From NCBI RefSeq assembly GCF_003063335.1, contig NZ_NERX01000001.1, positions 806,001 through 870,000 on the forward strand: a stretch of 64,000 nucleotides of DNA, given 5' to 3'. Below the pieces are notes generated by a model. The model saw only the letters and a list, made by a program, of their open reading frames with translations. It had not been told where the DNA came from and ran no database searches. Every line of letters starts with the position of its first letter. The stretch's first letter is position 1. This document shows positions 8,821 to 18,515 of this stretch, in pieces. A program made the translations under genes and the position numbers. This stretch comes from Limnohabitans sp. MMS-10A-192. GTDB taxonomy: Bacteria; Pseudomonadota; Gammaproteobacteria; Burkholderiales; Burkholderiaceae_C.

Positions 8821-10677
8821 TCAACCCAGCAGCGACAAATCGCGCACAGCGCCCTTGTCGGCCGAGGTGGCCAGCAAGGCATAGGCCTTCAATGCCGCTG
8901 AAATTTTGCGTGGGCGTGGCAAGGCTGGCTTCCAGCCCAGCTTGTCTTGCTCCACACGGCGCTTGGCCAGCTCCTCGTCGCTCACCAGCACGTTGATCGA
9001 ACGGTTGGGGATGTCGATGCGGATGCGGTCGCCATTGCGCACCAAGCCGATGGTGCCACCCGCTGCCGCTTCGGGCGAGCAGTGGCCAATCGACAAGCCC
9101 GAAGTACCACCAGAGAAACGACCGTCGGTCAGCAAGGCGCAGGCTTTGCCCAGGCCTTTGGATTTGATGTAGCTCGTGGGGTACAGCATTTCCTGCATGC
9201 CGGGGCCGCCTTTGGGGCCTTCGTAGCGCACGACCACAATGTCGCCTGCCTTGACTTTGTCGCTCAGGATGTTTTCCACAGCTTCGTCTTGCGACTCCAC
9301 CACGTGGGCTGGGCCTTCAAACACCAGCAGGCTGTCGTCCACGCCGGCGGTCTTCACCACGCAACCGTCGAGCGCGATATTGCCGCGCAGCACAGCCAGG
9401 CCACCTTCTTTGTTGAAAGCGTGCTCGATCGAGCGGATGCAGCCTTCGGCACGGTCGGTGTCCAAGCTGGGCCAGCGCGAGTTCTGGCTGAAGGCCACTT
9501 GGGTGGGAATGCCACCAGGACCGGCCATGTAGAAGTGTTTCACGGCATCGGACGGGTTGCGAGCGATGTCCCATTGGTCCAAGACCTCTTTCATGGTCTT
9601 GCCCAATACAGTGCCCACATCGGTATGCAGGCGCCCGGCACGGTCGAGCTCACCCAAGATGCCCATGATGCCGCCGGCACGGTGCACGTCTTCGATGTGG
9701 TACTTGTTGGTGTTGGGCGCGACCTTGCACAGCTGAGGCACGATTTTGGACATGCGGTCGATGTCGGCCATGGTGAATTCAATCTCGGCTTCCTGGGCGA
9801 TCGCCAGGATGTGCAAGATGGTGTTGGTCGATCCGCCCATGGCGATGTCCAGCGCAATCGCGTTTTCAAAGGCTTTGAAACCCATGGAACGTGGCAAAAC
9901 CGACGCGTCGTCTTGTTCGTAATAGCGCTTGCACAGCTCCACAATCGTGCGACCGGCTTGCTTGAACAGCTGCTCGCGGTCGGCGTGTGTGGCCACGACG
10001 GTGCCGTTGCCAGGCAAAGCCAAGCCCAAAGCCTCGGCCAAGCAGTTCATGGAGTTGGCCGTGAACATGCCCGAGCACGAACCACAGGTCGGGCAAGCCG
10101 AGCGTTCGACTTCGGCCAAATCGGCGTCGCTCACCTTGTCGTCAGCGGCCATGACCATGGCGTCGATCAGGTCGAGCTTTTTGAATTCCATCACTTGCGT
10201 CTGGGGGTTGGCCAAACGCACCTTGCCCGCTTCCATGGGGCCGCCCGACACAAAAATCACGGGGATGTTCAGGCGCATGGCGGCCATCAGCATGCCGGGG
10301 GTGATCTTGTCGCAGTTGGAGATGCACACGATCGCGTCGGCGCAATGGGCATTGACCATGTACTCGACCGAGTCGGCAATGATGTCGCGGCTGGGCAGCG
10401 AGTAAAGCATGCCGTCGTGGCCCATGGCGATACCGTCGTCCACGGCAATCGTGTTGAACTCTTTGGCCACACCACCTGCGGCTTCGATCTCACGCGCCAC
10501 CAGCTGGCCCAAGTCTTTGAGGTGCACGTGGCCGGGCACAAACTGGGTGAAGGAGTTGGCGATGGCGATGATCGGCTTGCTGAAGTCATCGTCCTTCATG
10601 CCCGTGGCGCGCCACAAAGAGCGGGCACCGGCCATGTTGCGGCCAGCGGTGGATGTTTTTGAGCGGTAAGCGGGCAT
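8821..10677 (-). CDS. ilvD: Dihydroxy-acid dehydratase
   Basis: IlvD dehydrates 2,3-dihydroxy-isovalerate and 2,3-dihydroxy-3-methylvalerate to the 2-oxo acids in valine, leucine and isoleucine synthesis, using an iron-sulfur cluster. Seen: 618 residues, the usual long-form length; cluster cysteines in [13 protein letters not shown] (C122) and in [18 protein letters not shown]; the C-terminal [20 protein letters not shown] block. It sits alone, separated from lgt by 60 bases, with a gap of about 190 bases before the divergent cytochrome c gene that must hold both promoters. No other ilv or leu gene is in the window. Confidence 0.97.
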   Translation of the reverse strand: MPAYRSKTSTAGRNMAGARSLWRATGMKDDDFSKPIIAIANSFTQFVPGHVHLKDLGQLVAREIEAAGGVAKEFNTIAVDDGIAMGHDGMLYSLPSRDIIADSVEYMVNAHCADAIVCISNCDKITPGMLMAAMRLNIPVIFVSGGPMEAGKVRLANPQTQVMEFKKLDLIDAMVMAADDKVSDADLAEVERSACPTCGSCSGMFTANSMNCLAEALGLALPGNGTVVATHADREQLFKQAGRTIVELCKRYYEQDDASVLPRSMGFKAFENAIALDIAMGGSTNTILHILAIAQEAEIEFTMADIDRMSKIVPQLCKVAPNTNKYHIEDVHRAGGIMGILGELDRAGRLHTDVGTVLGKTMKEVLDQWDIARNPSDAVKHFYMAGPGGIPTQVAFSQNSRWPSLDTDRAEGCIRSIEHAFNKEGGLAVLRGNIALDGCVVKTAGVDDSLLVFEGPAHVVESQDEAVENILSDKVKAGDIVVVRYEGPKGGPGMQEMLYPTSYIKSKGLGKACALLTDGRFSGGTSGLSIGHCSPEAAAGGTIGLVRNGDRIRIDIPNRSINVLVSDEELAKRRVEQDKLGWKPALPRPRKISAALKAYALLATSADKGAVRDLSLLG

Positions 10678-10869
10678 TCAAGGCTCCTGTCGGAATTACA
10701 TGAAAAAAGTCATCGGATTATGGCCCAGCACAAGCATGCGCTGGTCACGCAAGACAAAGACTCAGTCACCTGTAAGTCAATCACCCCAAAATCCGGATCC
10801 AGCTACACTCACAGCCAAGAGCTCCTTGGGCTCGCCCCCCCTGATCCTTTTAACCCACAAGGTACCGAC

Positions 10870-11175
10870 ATGAAAAAATTCGTTCTTGCCCTGGCCATGA
10901 CCGCTGCCGCCGCAGCCCCTGCTTTTGCTGACCTGGCATTGGCCACCTCCAAAAACTGCATGGCTTGCCATGCAGTTGACAAAAAACTGGTGGGCCCCAG
11001 CTACAAAGATGTGGCCGCCAAGTACAAAGCTGACAAGTCGGCTGTCGACAAGCTCGCCACCAAAATCGTCAAAGGCGGTTCGGGCGTTTGGGGTGCCGTG
11101 CCCATGCCAGCCAACCCTCAGGTGAACGAAGCGGAAGCCAAAAAATTGGCCGCTTGGGTCTTGAGCGCCAAGTAA
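10870..11175 (+). CDS. Small periplasmic class I cytochrome c (c551/c552 type)
   Basis: A 101-residue precursor: signal peptide ending ALA-type at A20, then mature protein beginning DLALATSKNC. Single heme site CMACH (C30, C33, H34) and the likely axial methionine M79 in VPMPANPQ. The compact size and VWGAVPMP segment match cytochrome c551/c552 electron carriers that pass electrons to terminal oxidases or nitrite reductases. The ATG at 10870 is chosen because it begins the signal peptide; upstream codons are not protein-like. Ends just before a strong bidirectional terminator. Confidence 0.95.
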   Translation: MKKFVLALAMTAAAAAPAFADLALATSKNCMACHAVDKKLVGPSYKDVAAKYKADKSAVDKLATKIVKGGSGVWGAVPMPANPQVNEAEAKKLAAWVLSAK

Positions 11176-11203
11176 TTCGCCAACTGTTGGCTTTGGCCTC
11201 ATC

Positions 11204-11234
11204 AAAAAAACCCGCTGTTTTCAGCGGGTTTTTT
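11204..11234. terminator. Bidirectional rho-independent terminator
   Basis: Stem CCCGCTG/CAGCGGG with a TTTT loop, flanked by an A-run before and a T-run after. It serves the cytochrome c gene on the plus strand and can serve the convergent GlcG-like gene on the minus strand. Confidence 0.9.
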
Positions 11235-11278
11235 GTTTTTGGGAACTCACACGCTGTGGGTCCCCGTACTCGATCAGA

Positions 11279-11686
11279 TCAAAGGCCGATGGCTGCGATA
11301 CCGGCTTTAGCAATCTGGGCGTCTTCATTGGACTTGACCCCGCTCACGCCCACTGCACCAAGACAAGCGCCGTCTTTCATGATCGGCACGCCACCTTCGA
11401 GCATGCCTTCCACGGCAGGAGCCGACAGGAAGGAATAACGACCGCCGTTGATGACGTCTTCATACACTTTGCTTTCGCGCTGACCCAGCGCTGCTGTGTG
11501 AGCCTTGGCTGGCGCAATGTGCGAAGAAATGGGAGGCGCACCGTTCAGGCGCTGGAAGTGCAAAAGGTGGCCGCCCGCATCGACGATGGCAATGCTGACG
11601 TTCCAATTGTTTTTCTGTGCTTCGGCTTGGGCAGCAGCGGCAATGGTTTGAACATCGGACAGTTCGAGCACGGATTGGGTTTTCAT
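11279..11686 (-). CDS. GlcG/HbpS family heme-binding-like protein
   Basis: A 135-residue single-domain protein of the GlcG/HbpS (DUF336) family. Seen: the SIAIVDAGGHLLHFQR strand, the KAHTAA helix and the C-terminal GAVGVSGVKSNEDAQIAKAGI segment. Members bind heme or act as small accessory proteins; GlcG sits with glycolate oxidase genes in E. coli, and HbpS senses heme and redox stress in Streptomyces. No partner is evident here. The ATG at 11686 (MKTQSVLEL) is chosen; earlier in-frame starts extend into non-protein-like sequence. Confidence 0.88.
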   Translation of the reverse strand: MKTQSVLELSDVQTIAAAAQAEAQKNNWNVSIAIVDAGGHLLHFQRLNGAPPISSHIAPAKAHTAALGQRESKVYEDVINGGRYSFLSAPAVEGMLEGGVPIMKDGACLGAVGVSGVKSNEDAQIAKAGIAAIGL

Positions 11687-11865
11687 GGTTTTCAGGACAT
11701 TGTTTAAAAAAAGCAAGGATACACGCGATGAGAACAGCCATTGCACACCTGAGCGTAAAACTGATTCACCCGATAACCCCATCAACTGCCGGAAATTTAC
11801 CTTGCAGTGTGAGCGCCCTACAATGAGCGAGCCCTTTTTCGTGGGCCTTGAACAGGAGATCCAAC

Positions 11866-12558
11866 ATGAGCGACCTTCGCACTCTCAACACCGCTGACTG
11901 GGGGCACGCCGACCCCTCAGCCCGTCACCGCGTTCTGCGCAACACCTATTGGCTGCTGGCCCTGAGCCTGCTGCCCACCGTTTTGGGTGCTTGGCTTGGC
12001 GTGAGCACCGGCATCACGCAATCCCTGTCTGGGGGTTTGGGGCTGGTTGTTTTCATGGCTGGCGCGTTTGGCTTCATGTTCGCCATTGAAAAAACCAAAA
12101 ACTCTGCCGCAGGCGTGCCCGTGCTGCTGGCCTTTACCTTTTTCATGGGCTTGATGCTCTCGCGCATGATCGCCATGGTGCTGGGCTTTAAAAACGGCTC
12201 CGACCTGATCATGACCGCGTTTGCGGGCACCGCCGGGGTGTTCTTCGTCATGGCCAGCCTGGCCAGCACCATCAAACGTGACCTGTCGGGCATGAGCAAA
12301 TGGTTGATGGTCGGCGCTTTGGCCATCATGATCGGCGGCATCATCAACGTGTTCGTCGGCTCCTCCGTCGGCATGATGGTGATCTCGGTCATGGCGATTG
12401 GCATCTTCAGCGCCTACATGCTGTACGACCTCAAGCAGATCATTGATGGCGGAGAGACCAACTACATCAGCGCCACATTGGCACTTTACCTGGACATCTT
12501 CAATGTGTTCCAAAGCTTGCTGGCCTTGCTTGGCATCATGGGCGGCGAACGCGACTGA
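11866..12558 (+). CDS. Bax inhibitor-1/YccA family membrane protein
   Basis: A 230-residue inner membrane protein with seven hydrophobic segments after a short cytoplasmic N-terminus (TLNTADWGHADPSARHRVLRN). The conserved Bax1-I region is visible as FSAYMLYDLKQIIDGGETNYISATLALYLDIFNVF near the C-terminus, with the family's aspartates in helix 6/7. Bacterial members (YccA, YetJ) interact with FtsH or act as pH-dependent calcium leak channels. ATG at 11866 follows a GGAG-like site (AACAGGAGATCC). Single gene ended by a clear terminator. Confidence 0.94.
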   Translation: MSDLRTLNTADWGHADPSARHRVLRNTYWLLALSLLPTVLGAWLGVSTGITQSLSGGLGLVVFMAGAFGFMFAIEKTKNSAAGVPVLLAFTFFMGLMLSRMIAMVLGFKNGSDLIMTAFAGTAGVFFVMASLASTIKRDLSGMSKWLMVGALAIMIGGIINVFVGSSVGMMVISVMAIGIFSAYMLYDLKQIIDGGETNYISATLALYLDIFNVFQSLLALLGIMGGERD

Positions 12559-12575
12559 AAGCGTTTTCACCCAGC

Positions 12576-12603
12576 AAAAAGGCTCCCTCGGGAGCCTTTT
12601 TTT
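12576..12603 (+). terminator. Rho-independent terminator after the Bax1-I gene
   Basis: Stem GGCTCC/GGAGCC with loop CTCG and a run of seven T. Preceding A-run makes it usable from the convergent rlmD side too. Confidence 0.9.
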
Positions 12604-12622
12604 CATGGACGCTGATGACGCT

Positions 12623-14050
12623 TCAAGCCAGCTCAAACACCGCCATGCTTTCCACGTGCGCCGTGTGGGCGAACATGTTGATCACGCCCGCGCTCACGCA
12701 GCGGTAACCGGCGCGGTGCACCAGCAAGCCCGCATCTCGGGCCAGTGTGGCGGGGTTGCAGCTGACATACACGATGCGCTGGGGTGGGGTCCAGCCTTGG
12801 CGCAGTTCTTTGTTCTCGTGCAACTCGGCCAGCGCTTTGGACAAAGCAAAGGCGCCTTCACGCGGTGGGTCCACCAACCACTTGTCAGCAGTGCCATCGG
12901 CCACCAGCATCTCTGGCGTCATTTCAAACAGGTTGCGGGCCACAAAGCTGGTCGGCGCCAGGGCTTGCCCCGCAGGCCGATCGGCCTGGTTGCGGGCGTA
13001 GTTGTCGCGTGAACGGGCCACCAGGGTCTCTGCGCCCTCAATGCCCAACACTTCGGCCGCCTGCGTGGCAATCGGCAAGGTGAAGTTGCCCAAGCCGCAG
13101 AACCAGTCGATCACGCGTTCGTTCTTTTGTGCTTGCAACAAACGCAAGGATCGCGCCACCAACACGCGGTTGATGAAGGGGTTCACCTGCGTGAAGTCGG
13201 TGGGGCGGAACGGCATGGTGATGCCGAAGTCCGGCAAGCCATAGCTCAGCTGAGGACCTCCGGCGTCCAGCAAATGCACCGTGTCCGGGCCTTTGGGCTG
13301 CAGCCACCATTGCACCTGGTGTTGCTCGCCAAAAGCGCGCAGCTTGGCCAGATCGCCTTCGCTCAAAGGCGCCATGTGACGCAAGACCATGGCAGTGACC
13401 TCATCGCCGCAGGCCAGCTCGATCTGGGGCAAGGTTTCACGGGCCTCCATTTGCGCAATCAAGGCACGCAAAGGCATCAGCATGGCGCTGACGTGCGGCG
13501 GCAGGATGCGGCACACCTTCATGTCGGCGATGTAGCGGCTCTTGCGTTCGTGAAAACCAATCAGGACTTCGCCCTTTTTGATCACATAGCGCACCGACAT
13601 GCGGGCACGGTAGCGGTAACCCCATGTGGGCCCTTCGATCGGGCGCAGCATGGTGCCGGCTTTGACTTTGCCCAGATGCCAGAGGTTGTCTTCGAGCACC
13701 CGCTGCTTGATGGCCACTTGCGCCGAAGCTTCCAGATGCTGCATCTTGCAGCCGCCGCAAGCGCCGCCATGCAGACCAAAGTGCGGGCAACCAGGCGTGA
13801 CACGTTGTGAAGACTCTGAATGGATCTCGGTGACGGTGCCCTGCTCCCAGTTGTTCTTTTTGCGGCCGACTTGAACAGAAACGACCTCGAAGGGCAAAGC
13901 GCCTTCGATGAACACCACTTTGCCGTCGGGGCGGCGGGCGATGCCTTGGGCATCCATGTCAAGTGAACCGACACGCAACCAGCCTTCGGGCAAATCGTCG
14001 CTGTTGGGGGCTTCGTGTTGGGGAATGGAGAGTTCTTGTTTTTCGCTCAT
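12623..14050 (-). CDS. rlmD: 23S rRNA (uracil-1939-C5)-methyltransferase RlmD
   Basis: RlmD (RumA) methylates U1939 of 23S rRNA with S-adenosylmethionine. Seen in the 475 residues: N-terminal TRAM domain (about 20-80), the four iron-sulfur ligands C88, C98, C101 and C180, the SAM-binding motif [16 protein letters not shown], the VDPPREGA motif and the catalytic cysteine C431 in [12 protein letters not shown]. All key residues are present. Next gene on the same strand upstream is the PolB-type exonuclease, 33 bases away only on the other side of the start, so promoters are local. Confidence 0.97.
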   Translation of the reverse strand: MSEKQELSIPQHEAPNSDDLPEGWLRVGSLDMDAQGIARRPDGKVVFIEGALPFEVVSVQVGRKKNNWEQGTVTEIHSESSQRVTPGCPHFGLHGGACGGCKMQHLEASAQVAIKQRVLEDNLWHLGKVKAGTMLRPIEGPTWGYRYRARMSVRYVIKKGEVLIGFHERKSRYIADMKVCRILPPHVSAMLMPLRALIAQMEARETLPQIELACGDEVTAMVLRHMAPLSEGDLAKLRAFGEQHQVQWWLQPKGPDTVHLLDAGGPQLSYGLPDFGITMPFRPTDFTQVNPFINRVLVARSLRLLQAQKNERVIDWFCGLGNFTLPIATQAAEVLGIEGAETLVARSRDNYARNQADRPAGQALAPTSFVARNLFEMTPEMLVADGTADKWLVDPPREGAFALSKALAELHENKELRQGWTPPQRIVYVSCNPATLARDAGLLVHRAGYRCVSAGVINMFAHTAHVESMAVFELA

Positions 14051-14082
14051 GCCCCAATTGTCTCATTGGGCCAGGCGCAAAT

Positions 14083-14880
14083 TCAGACCCAGGCCTGCAG
14101 GTATTCTTGCCAATGCGGCTCTTGGCCCGCCAAGGCGGCCACATTGTCTTTGACGAACTGGATTTCCTGCGTGTATTCGGCCTCGGTCAGGCCGCCGCGC
14201 ATCTTTTGAAAGCGGCAATACAGCAAATAGGTGTTCATCACATCGGTTTCGCAGTAGCGGCGCACCTCTTCGGTTTGCCCCGCCAGAAACTGCTCGTAGA
14301 CCTGCGAACCGTCCATGCCCAACTTGCCCGGGAAACCACACAACTTGGCCATGGCGTCCATGGGCGCGTTGTTGCGCGGGGTGTACTTGGCCAGCAAGTC
14401 CATCAGGTCCAGATGGCGCATGTGGTAGCGCGAAATGTAGTTGTTCCACTTGAACTCACGGTCGCTGCCGTGCGTGCCCTCGCCCAAGTCCCAGTACTTG
14501 TCGGCCACCACACCATGCTGCAAGCCACGGTAGTGCAGCACCGGCAGGTCAAAGCCACTGCCGTTCCAGCTCACCAGTTGCGGCTCGTGTTTTTCGATGA
14601 CGTTGAAGAAGGTCTGAACGATGCGGCCTTCGCTTTGGCCATCGCGGTCCACAAAGGAATGGACACGCAAGCCCTCGGCATTGCGAAAGACACAGCTGAT
14701 GGCCAACACTTTTTGCAGGTACAGGGGCATGAAATCGCTTTGCCCTTTGGCCTCGCGCTCGGCCTTCCACTGGGCATGCGCCTGGGCATCGGTCAGCTCG
14801 GGGGATGCGGCGTTCAAACGCCGCCAGCCGGCCATGTCGGGAATGGTCTCAATGTCAAAGACCAGGACAGGCCAAGCCAT
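14083..14880 (-). CDS. Predicted 3'-5' exonuclease, DNA polymerase B exonuclease-like
   Basis: A 265-residue DEDDy-type exonuclease of the PolB-exo2 family. Seen: ExoI motif VFDIETIPD, ExoII motif LVSWNGSGFDLPVL, and ExoIII RRYCETDVMNTYLLY with the tyrosine-containing Y-x3-D arrangement. No polymerase domain follows, so it is a stand-alone nuclease; its substrate has not been defined to my knowledge. It lies between nlpD and rlmD, the place where rpoS is commonly found in related genomes. Confidence 0.9.
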   Translation of the reverse strand: MAWPVLVFDIETIPDMAGWRRLNAASPELTDAQAHAQWKAEREAKGQSDFMPLYLQKVLAISCVFRNAEGLRVHSFVDRDGQSEGRIVQTFFNVIEKHEPQLVSWNGSGFDLPVLHYRGLQHGVVADKYWDLGEGTHGSDREFKWNNYISRYHMRHLDLMDLLAKYTPRNNAPMDAMAKLCGFPGKLGMDGSQVYEQFLAGQTEEVRRYCETDVMNTYLLYCRFQKMRGGLTEAEYTQEIQFVKDNVAALAGQEPHWQEYLQAWV

Positions 14881-14889
14881 GCGGGGCTT

Positions 14890-15732
14890 TCAGCGGGCTG
14901 GCAAAAACTTGGCCGGATCGACTGGCTTGCCCTGCCGGCGCACCTCGAAGTGCAGCTTGACGCGGTCGGCATCGGTGTTGCCCATCTCGGCGATCTTCTC
15001 GCCCTTGCGCACTTTCTGGTCTTCTTTGACCAGCAGCTTCTGGTTGTGGGCGTAGGCCGTCAAGAAGGTGTTGTTGTGTTTCAGAATGATCAGGTTACCG
15101 TACCCGCGTAGACCGGCACCAGCGTAAACCACTTGACCATCTGCGGATGCCATCACGGCATCACCGGCCTTGCCCGCAATGTCCAGCCCTTTGTTCTTCG
15201 ACTCGTCAAAGCCACCAATCAATGTGCCATTCGAGGGCCAGATGAAACCCAGCCCCTCGTCGGCAACGGCAGCGGGAGGATTGACAGGCGCGGGCTTGGT
15301 GGATGTGGTGGCCGCGGGCATTTCTGCGCTCGAAGTGACGGGCCGCACCACGACGCCCGAAGCTTCGACCGCAGCGCCTGGGGGCGCGACCCGCAAGACC
15401 TGCCCCACCTCAATCACATCGGGATTGCTGAGGTTGTTCCAACGTGTCAAATCGCGCTTGGACTGACCGTGCTCCAAACCGATGCGGGTCAGGGTCTCAC
15501 CGCGCTGGACGGTGTAATAGCCCGGTTTGCCGGCATTTTCTGCACCGGGCAAAACCTTGACAGGGGCCGCAGCCGCGTCGACAACGCCGGCGCCCGTTCG
15601 CGAACTGGCGATGCGGTCTTCAACGGGCGCCATGACACGAGGGGCCGAGGAGCAGCCCACCAAAACAGCAGATCCGATCGTTAATGCGACAAAGCATGAG
15701 ATGCGTTGAAGTTCAATCATGAATTCTTTCAT
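14890..15732 (-). CDS. nlpD: NlpD-type lipoprotein, LysM plus degenerate M23 domain
   Basis: A 280-residue lipoprotein with lipobox LVGC (C27), LysM peptidoglycan-binding domain about 71-115, a Pro/Ala/Thr linker and an M23-fold domain about 176-275. Two catalytic or zinc positions are replaced: N180 where active enzymes have His (N-KGLD) and K259 in place of the first His of HxH (K-L-H-FEVR). That is the pattern of NlpD/EnvC activators of cell-wall amidases, not of active endopeptidases. Start may be ATG at 15732 or 15720; both lie upstream of the signal peptide. It directly abuts pcm with no spacing, in the classic surE-pcm-nlpD operon. Confidence 0.93.
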   Translation of the reverse strand: MKEFMIELQRISCFVALTIGSAVLVGCSSAPRVMAPVEDRIASSRTGAGVVDAAAAPVKVLPGAENAGKPGYYTVQRGETLTRIGLEHGQSKRDLTRWNNLSNPDVIEVGQVLRVAPPGAAVEASGVVVRPVTSSAEMPAATTSTKPAPVNPPAAVADEGLGFIWPSNGTLIGGFDESKNKGLDIAGKAGDAVMASADGQVVYAGAGLRGYGNLIILKHNNTFLTAYAHNQKLLVKEDQKVRKGEKIAEMGNTDADRVKLHFEVRRQGKPVDPAKFLPAR

Positions 15733-16563
15733 TTAAGCAACGCCTGATTTTAGAGGCACAAAATGAACCGCTTCCAACACCTGATGATCAAATCCCCCTG
15801 CGGTCCTATGGATCACCACCAAAGCCTGATGACCTGCCGGCGTGATCGTCGGCGCCACCAATCGACCGCCAACAGCCAACTGGTCCAGCCAAGCCTGGGG
15901 CACGGATTCACCGCCAGCCGCAGAGATGATGCCTGCGTATGGCCCACCTTTGGGGTAGCCCAGCATGCCATCGCCAAAAATCAAATGGACATTGTGCAAG
16001 CGCAAAGGACGCAAATTTTCTCGCGCTTTTTCGTGCAAGCCGCGCAGGCGCTCAATGCTGTAAACCTCTGTGGCCACATGGCTCAACACCGCAGCTTGGT
16101 AGCCGCACCCTGTGCCGATCTCCAGAATGCGGCCCAATTTGCCCGAAACGCCCTCACGCATCAACTCGATCATGCGGGCCACCACATTGGGCTTGGAGAT
16201 GGTCTGCCCTAAGCCAATCGGCAAACTGGTGTCTTCATAGGCTTGCACTGCCAAGGCGGTTTCCACAAAACGATGGCGCTCAACCAAGCCCATGGCCTGC
16301 AGCACCATCGGGTCTTGCAAACCCTGAGCGGCCAATTTGCTGACCATGCGGGCTCGCAAAGGACTGTAATCCATGCCCAGGCCAGAGCTCAATGGCGGCG
16401 ATCTGTGCGCAAGCGAGGCGCCAGCCACAGCCTTGCTGGGCAAAGGCTTAGGCTTGGGCATGGCCACAGGTCTTTGAGCGCCCACAACGGGCGCCGGGGT
16501 ACGGGTGGTGCGTGGCGCCCCAAGTGCGGGCAATTTGGCCGGGAAACCGGGGCGCTGACTCAT
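15733..16563 (-). CDS. pcm: Protein-L-isoaspartate O-methyltransferase
   Basis: Pcm methylates isoaspartyl residues in ageing proteins so that they can revert to aspartate. The catalytic domain begins near residue 65 and shows DTSLPIGLGQTISKP, the SAM-binding ILEIGTGCGYQAAVLS, and VYSIERL. An N-terminal extension of roughly 65 Pro/Ala/Lys-rich residues is not part of the family fold and is probably disordered. The ATG overlaps the surE stop by 4 bases. Start could be internal, which would remove the extension. Confidence 0.95.
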   Translation of the reverse strand: MSQRPGFPAKLPALGAPRTTRTPAPVVGAQRPVAMPKPKPLPSKAVAGASLAHRSPPLSSGLGMDYSPLRARMVSKLAAQGLQDPMVLQAMGLVERHRFVETALAVQAYEDTSLPIGLGQTISKPNVVARMIELMREGVSGKLGRILEIGTGCGYQAAVLSHVATEVYSIERLRGLHEKARENLRPLRLHNVHLIFGDGMLGYPKGGPYAGIISAAGGESVPQAWLDQLAVGGRLVAPTITPAGHQALVVIHRTAGGFDHQVLEAVHFVPLKSGVA

Positions 16564-17330
16564 GCAGGCTCCGTCACATGCAAACGTTCAAATGCGCGCG
16601 ACCAAAGGTCAAGCGACTGGTGTTCGGTCAAATCCACCTTCAGTGGCGTGACCACCATGTGCCCCAGTTTGGCCGCATGAAAGTCTGTGCCTTCACTGTC
16701 ATCCATCGCAGGCCCTGCGTTGCCAATCCAGTACATGGTCTGGCCACGGGGGTCCACCTGCGTGATCACCGGCTCTGCCGCATGGCGGCGGCCCAAACGA
16801 CACAACTGAGGTGCACGGATCTGATCCAGGGGCAAATTTGGAATGTTCACATTCAATAACCACGGCTGTGCATGGAGCAAATCGCCGGACTGCATTTGGG
16901 CGATCAGCTGTTTGACCTTTTGGGCGGCAGCATCCACATGGGCCCAGCCTTTTTCAATTTGCGAAACAGCGATGGCCGGGATCCCGAACAAATAGCCCTC
17001 CATCGCAGCGCCCACGGTACCCGAATACAAGGTGTCATCGCCCATGTTGGCACCGTTGTTGATGCCGGAGACCACCAGATCAGGTCGGTAGCCGAGCAAA
17101 CCCGTCAAAGCAATGTGCACGCAATCGGCGGGCGTGCCATTGACATATCGAAAGCCATTGTCAGCGCGGTTCACGTACAACGGGGTGTGCAAAGTCAGCG
17201 CGTTCGATTTGGCGCTGTTGTTGTGCTCGGGCGCGACCACCTCCACATCGGCGATGGTCTTGAGCGCTTCATAAAGCGCGACGATCCCCTCTGCGCGAAA
17301 GCCATCGTCGTTCGAGATGAGAATTTTCAT
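16560..17330 (-). CDS. surE: 5'/3'-nucleotidase SurE
   Basis: SurE hydrolyses nucleoside 5'- and 3'-monophosphates and short polyphosphate and is linked to stationary-phase survival. Seen: N-terminal MKILISNDDGF with the metal-binding DD pair, the APEHNNSAKSNALTL segment, SGINNGANMGDDTLYSGTVGAAMEG and the C-terminal half. 256 residues, normal length; ATG at 17330 chosen because it begins the conserved strand. First gene of surE-pcm-nlpD on the minus strand. Confidence 0.97.
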   Translation of the reverse strand: MKILISNDDGFRAEGIVALYEALKTIADVEVVAPEHNNSAKSNALTLHTPLYVNRADNGFRYVNGTPADCVHIALTGLLGYRPDLVVSGINNGANMGDDTLYSGTVGAAMEGYLFGIPAIAVSQIEKGWAHVDAAAQKVKQLIAQMQSGDLLHAQPWLLNVNIPNLPLDQIRAPQLCRLGRRHAAEPVITQVDPRGQTMYWIGNAGPAMDDSEGTDFHAAKLGHMVVTPLKVDLTEHQSLDLWSRAFERLHVTEPA

Positions 17331-17486
17331 GTGGGGTTCCAGTGTGGTCTCCAATTGTAGAGGGCCCTCCTCTGGCGAATGACACAAAAAATGCAGCGAA
17401 ATACCGGTCGCTCGGGGGACATAAATTCAGCACCGCCATCCCTACCATCGTCCACAGTCCAAAACACGCACCTCAGGAGACATTGA

Positions 17487-18461
17487 ATGCACGCATGGCT
17501 TTGCGAAAACCCCATTGGCGTTGACGCGCTGACCTGGAAAGAACTGCCCACCCCCACACCCGCGGCGGGTCAGGTATTGCTCAAAATTGAGGCGGCCAGC
17601 CTCAATTTTCCAGACCTCTTGATCGTTCAAAACAAGTACCAGATGAAGCCCGAGCTGCCTTTCGTGCCGGGTTCTGAATACGCGGGCGTTGTCGAAGCCG
17701 TGGGCGAAGGCGTCACCCACCTGAAAGTCGGCCAATCGGTGGCATGCCTGTCGGGCACCGGCGGATTTGGCACCCACACCCTGGCTCCCGCCAAGCTGTG
17801 CATGCCGCTGCCTGCAGGCTTTCCAGCCGTCGATGCGGCCGCGTTCATCATGACCTACGCCACCTCGCACCATGCGCTGGTGGATCGTGCCGCCCTCAAG
17901 TCGGGCGAAACAGTGTTGGTGCTGGGCGCCGCAGGCGGCGTGGGCACGGCGGCCATCCAGATCGCCAAAGCGATGGGGGCCAAAGTGATCGCGGCCGCAT
18001 CGACCGATGAAAAATGCGCTTTGTGCAAAACCTTGGGCGCAGACGCCACCATCAACTACAGCACCGAAAACCTGCGCGAAGCCCTCAAGACCTTGACCGA
18101 AGGCAAAGGGCCCGATGTGATTTACGACCCGGTGGGCGGCGAGTTTGCAGAACCGGCTTTCCGCTCCATCGCTTGGCGCGGCCGTTATCTGGTGGTGGGC
18201 TTTGCAGGTGGCCCTATTCCAACCCTGCCCCTGAATTTACCTTTGCTCAAAGGCGCTTCTTTGGTGGGTGTGTTCTGGGGCGACTTCGCCCGCCGCGAAC
18301 CCCAGGCCAATGCCGCCATGATGGCCGAGCTGGCCCAGTGGTACGGCCAAGGCAAGATCAAACCCGTGATTGACAGCACCATGCCCATGGCCGACCTGAA
18401 GGCAGCATATGCCCACATGGGTTCACGTGGCGTGAAGGGCAAGCTGGTGATGGTCAACTGA
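17487..18461 (+). CDS. qor: NADPH:quinone oxidoreductase, zinc-independent MDR family
   Basis: A 324-residue medium-chain reductase of the quinone reductase/QOR branch: GroES-like N-terminal half with VPGSEYAGVVEAVGEGV, and a Rossmann half with VLVLGAAGGVGTAAIQIAKAMGA for NADPH binding. No structural zinc cysteine cluster is present. It reduces quinones or enones with NADPH in the cytosol; the natural substrate is unknown. RBS-like CAGGAGA lies before the ATG. Monocistronic, closed by a good terminator. Confidence 0.92.
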   Translation: MHAWLCENPIGVDALTWKELPTPTPAAGQVLLKIEAASLNFPDLLIVQNKYQMKPELPFVPGSEYAGVVEAVGEGVTHLKVGQSVACLSGTGGFGTHTLAPAKLCMPLPAGFPAVDAAAFIMTYATSHHALVDRAALKSGETVLVLGAAGGVGTAAIQIAKAMGAKVIAAASTDEKCALCKTLGADATINYSTENLREALKTLTEGKGPDVIYDPVGGEFAEPAFRSIAWRGRYLVVGFAGGPIPTLPLNLPLLKGASLVGVFWGDFARREPQANAAMMAELAQWYGQGKIKPVIDSTMPMADLKAAYAHMGSRGVKGKLVMVN

Positions 18462-18477
18462 TCCTCGCCAAGCCAAG

Positions 18478-18512
18478 AAAAAAGCCCTTGCATTGCTGCA
18501 AGGGCTTTTTTT
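18478..18512 (+). terminator. Rho-independent terminator after the quinone reductase
   Basis: Ten-base stem AAAGCCCTTG/CAAGGGCTTT with an eight-base loop and T-run. Its T-run ends four bases before the 3' end of the tRNA-His gene on the other strand. Confidence 0.9.
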
Positions 18513-18515
18513 ATT

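Noticed and set aside
6324..10662. Long antisense open frames over the amidases and ilvD
   Set aside because: Same codon-bias shadow; their translations have no recognisable motif and the opposite strands hold complete enzymes.
14890..15732. Active M23 endopeptidase
   Set aside because: Two of the expected histidines are replaced by Asn and Lys.
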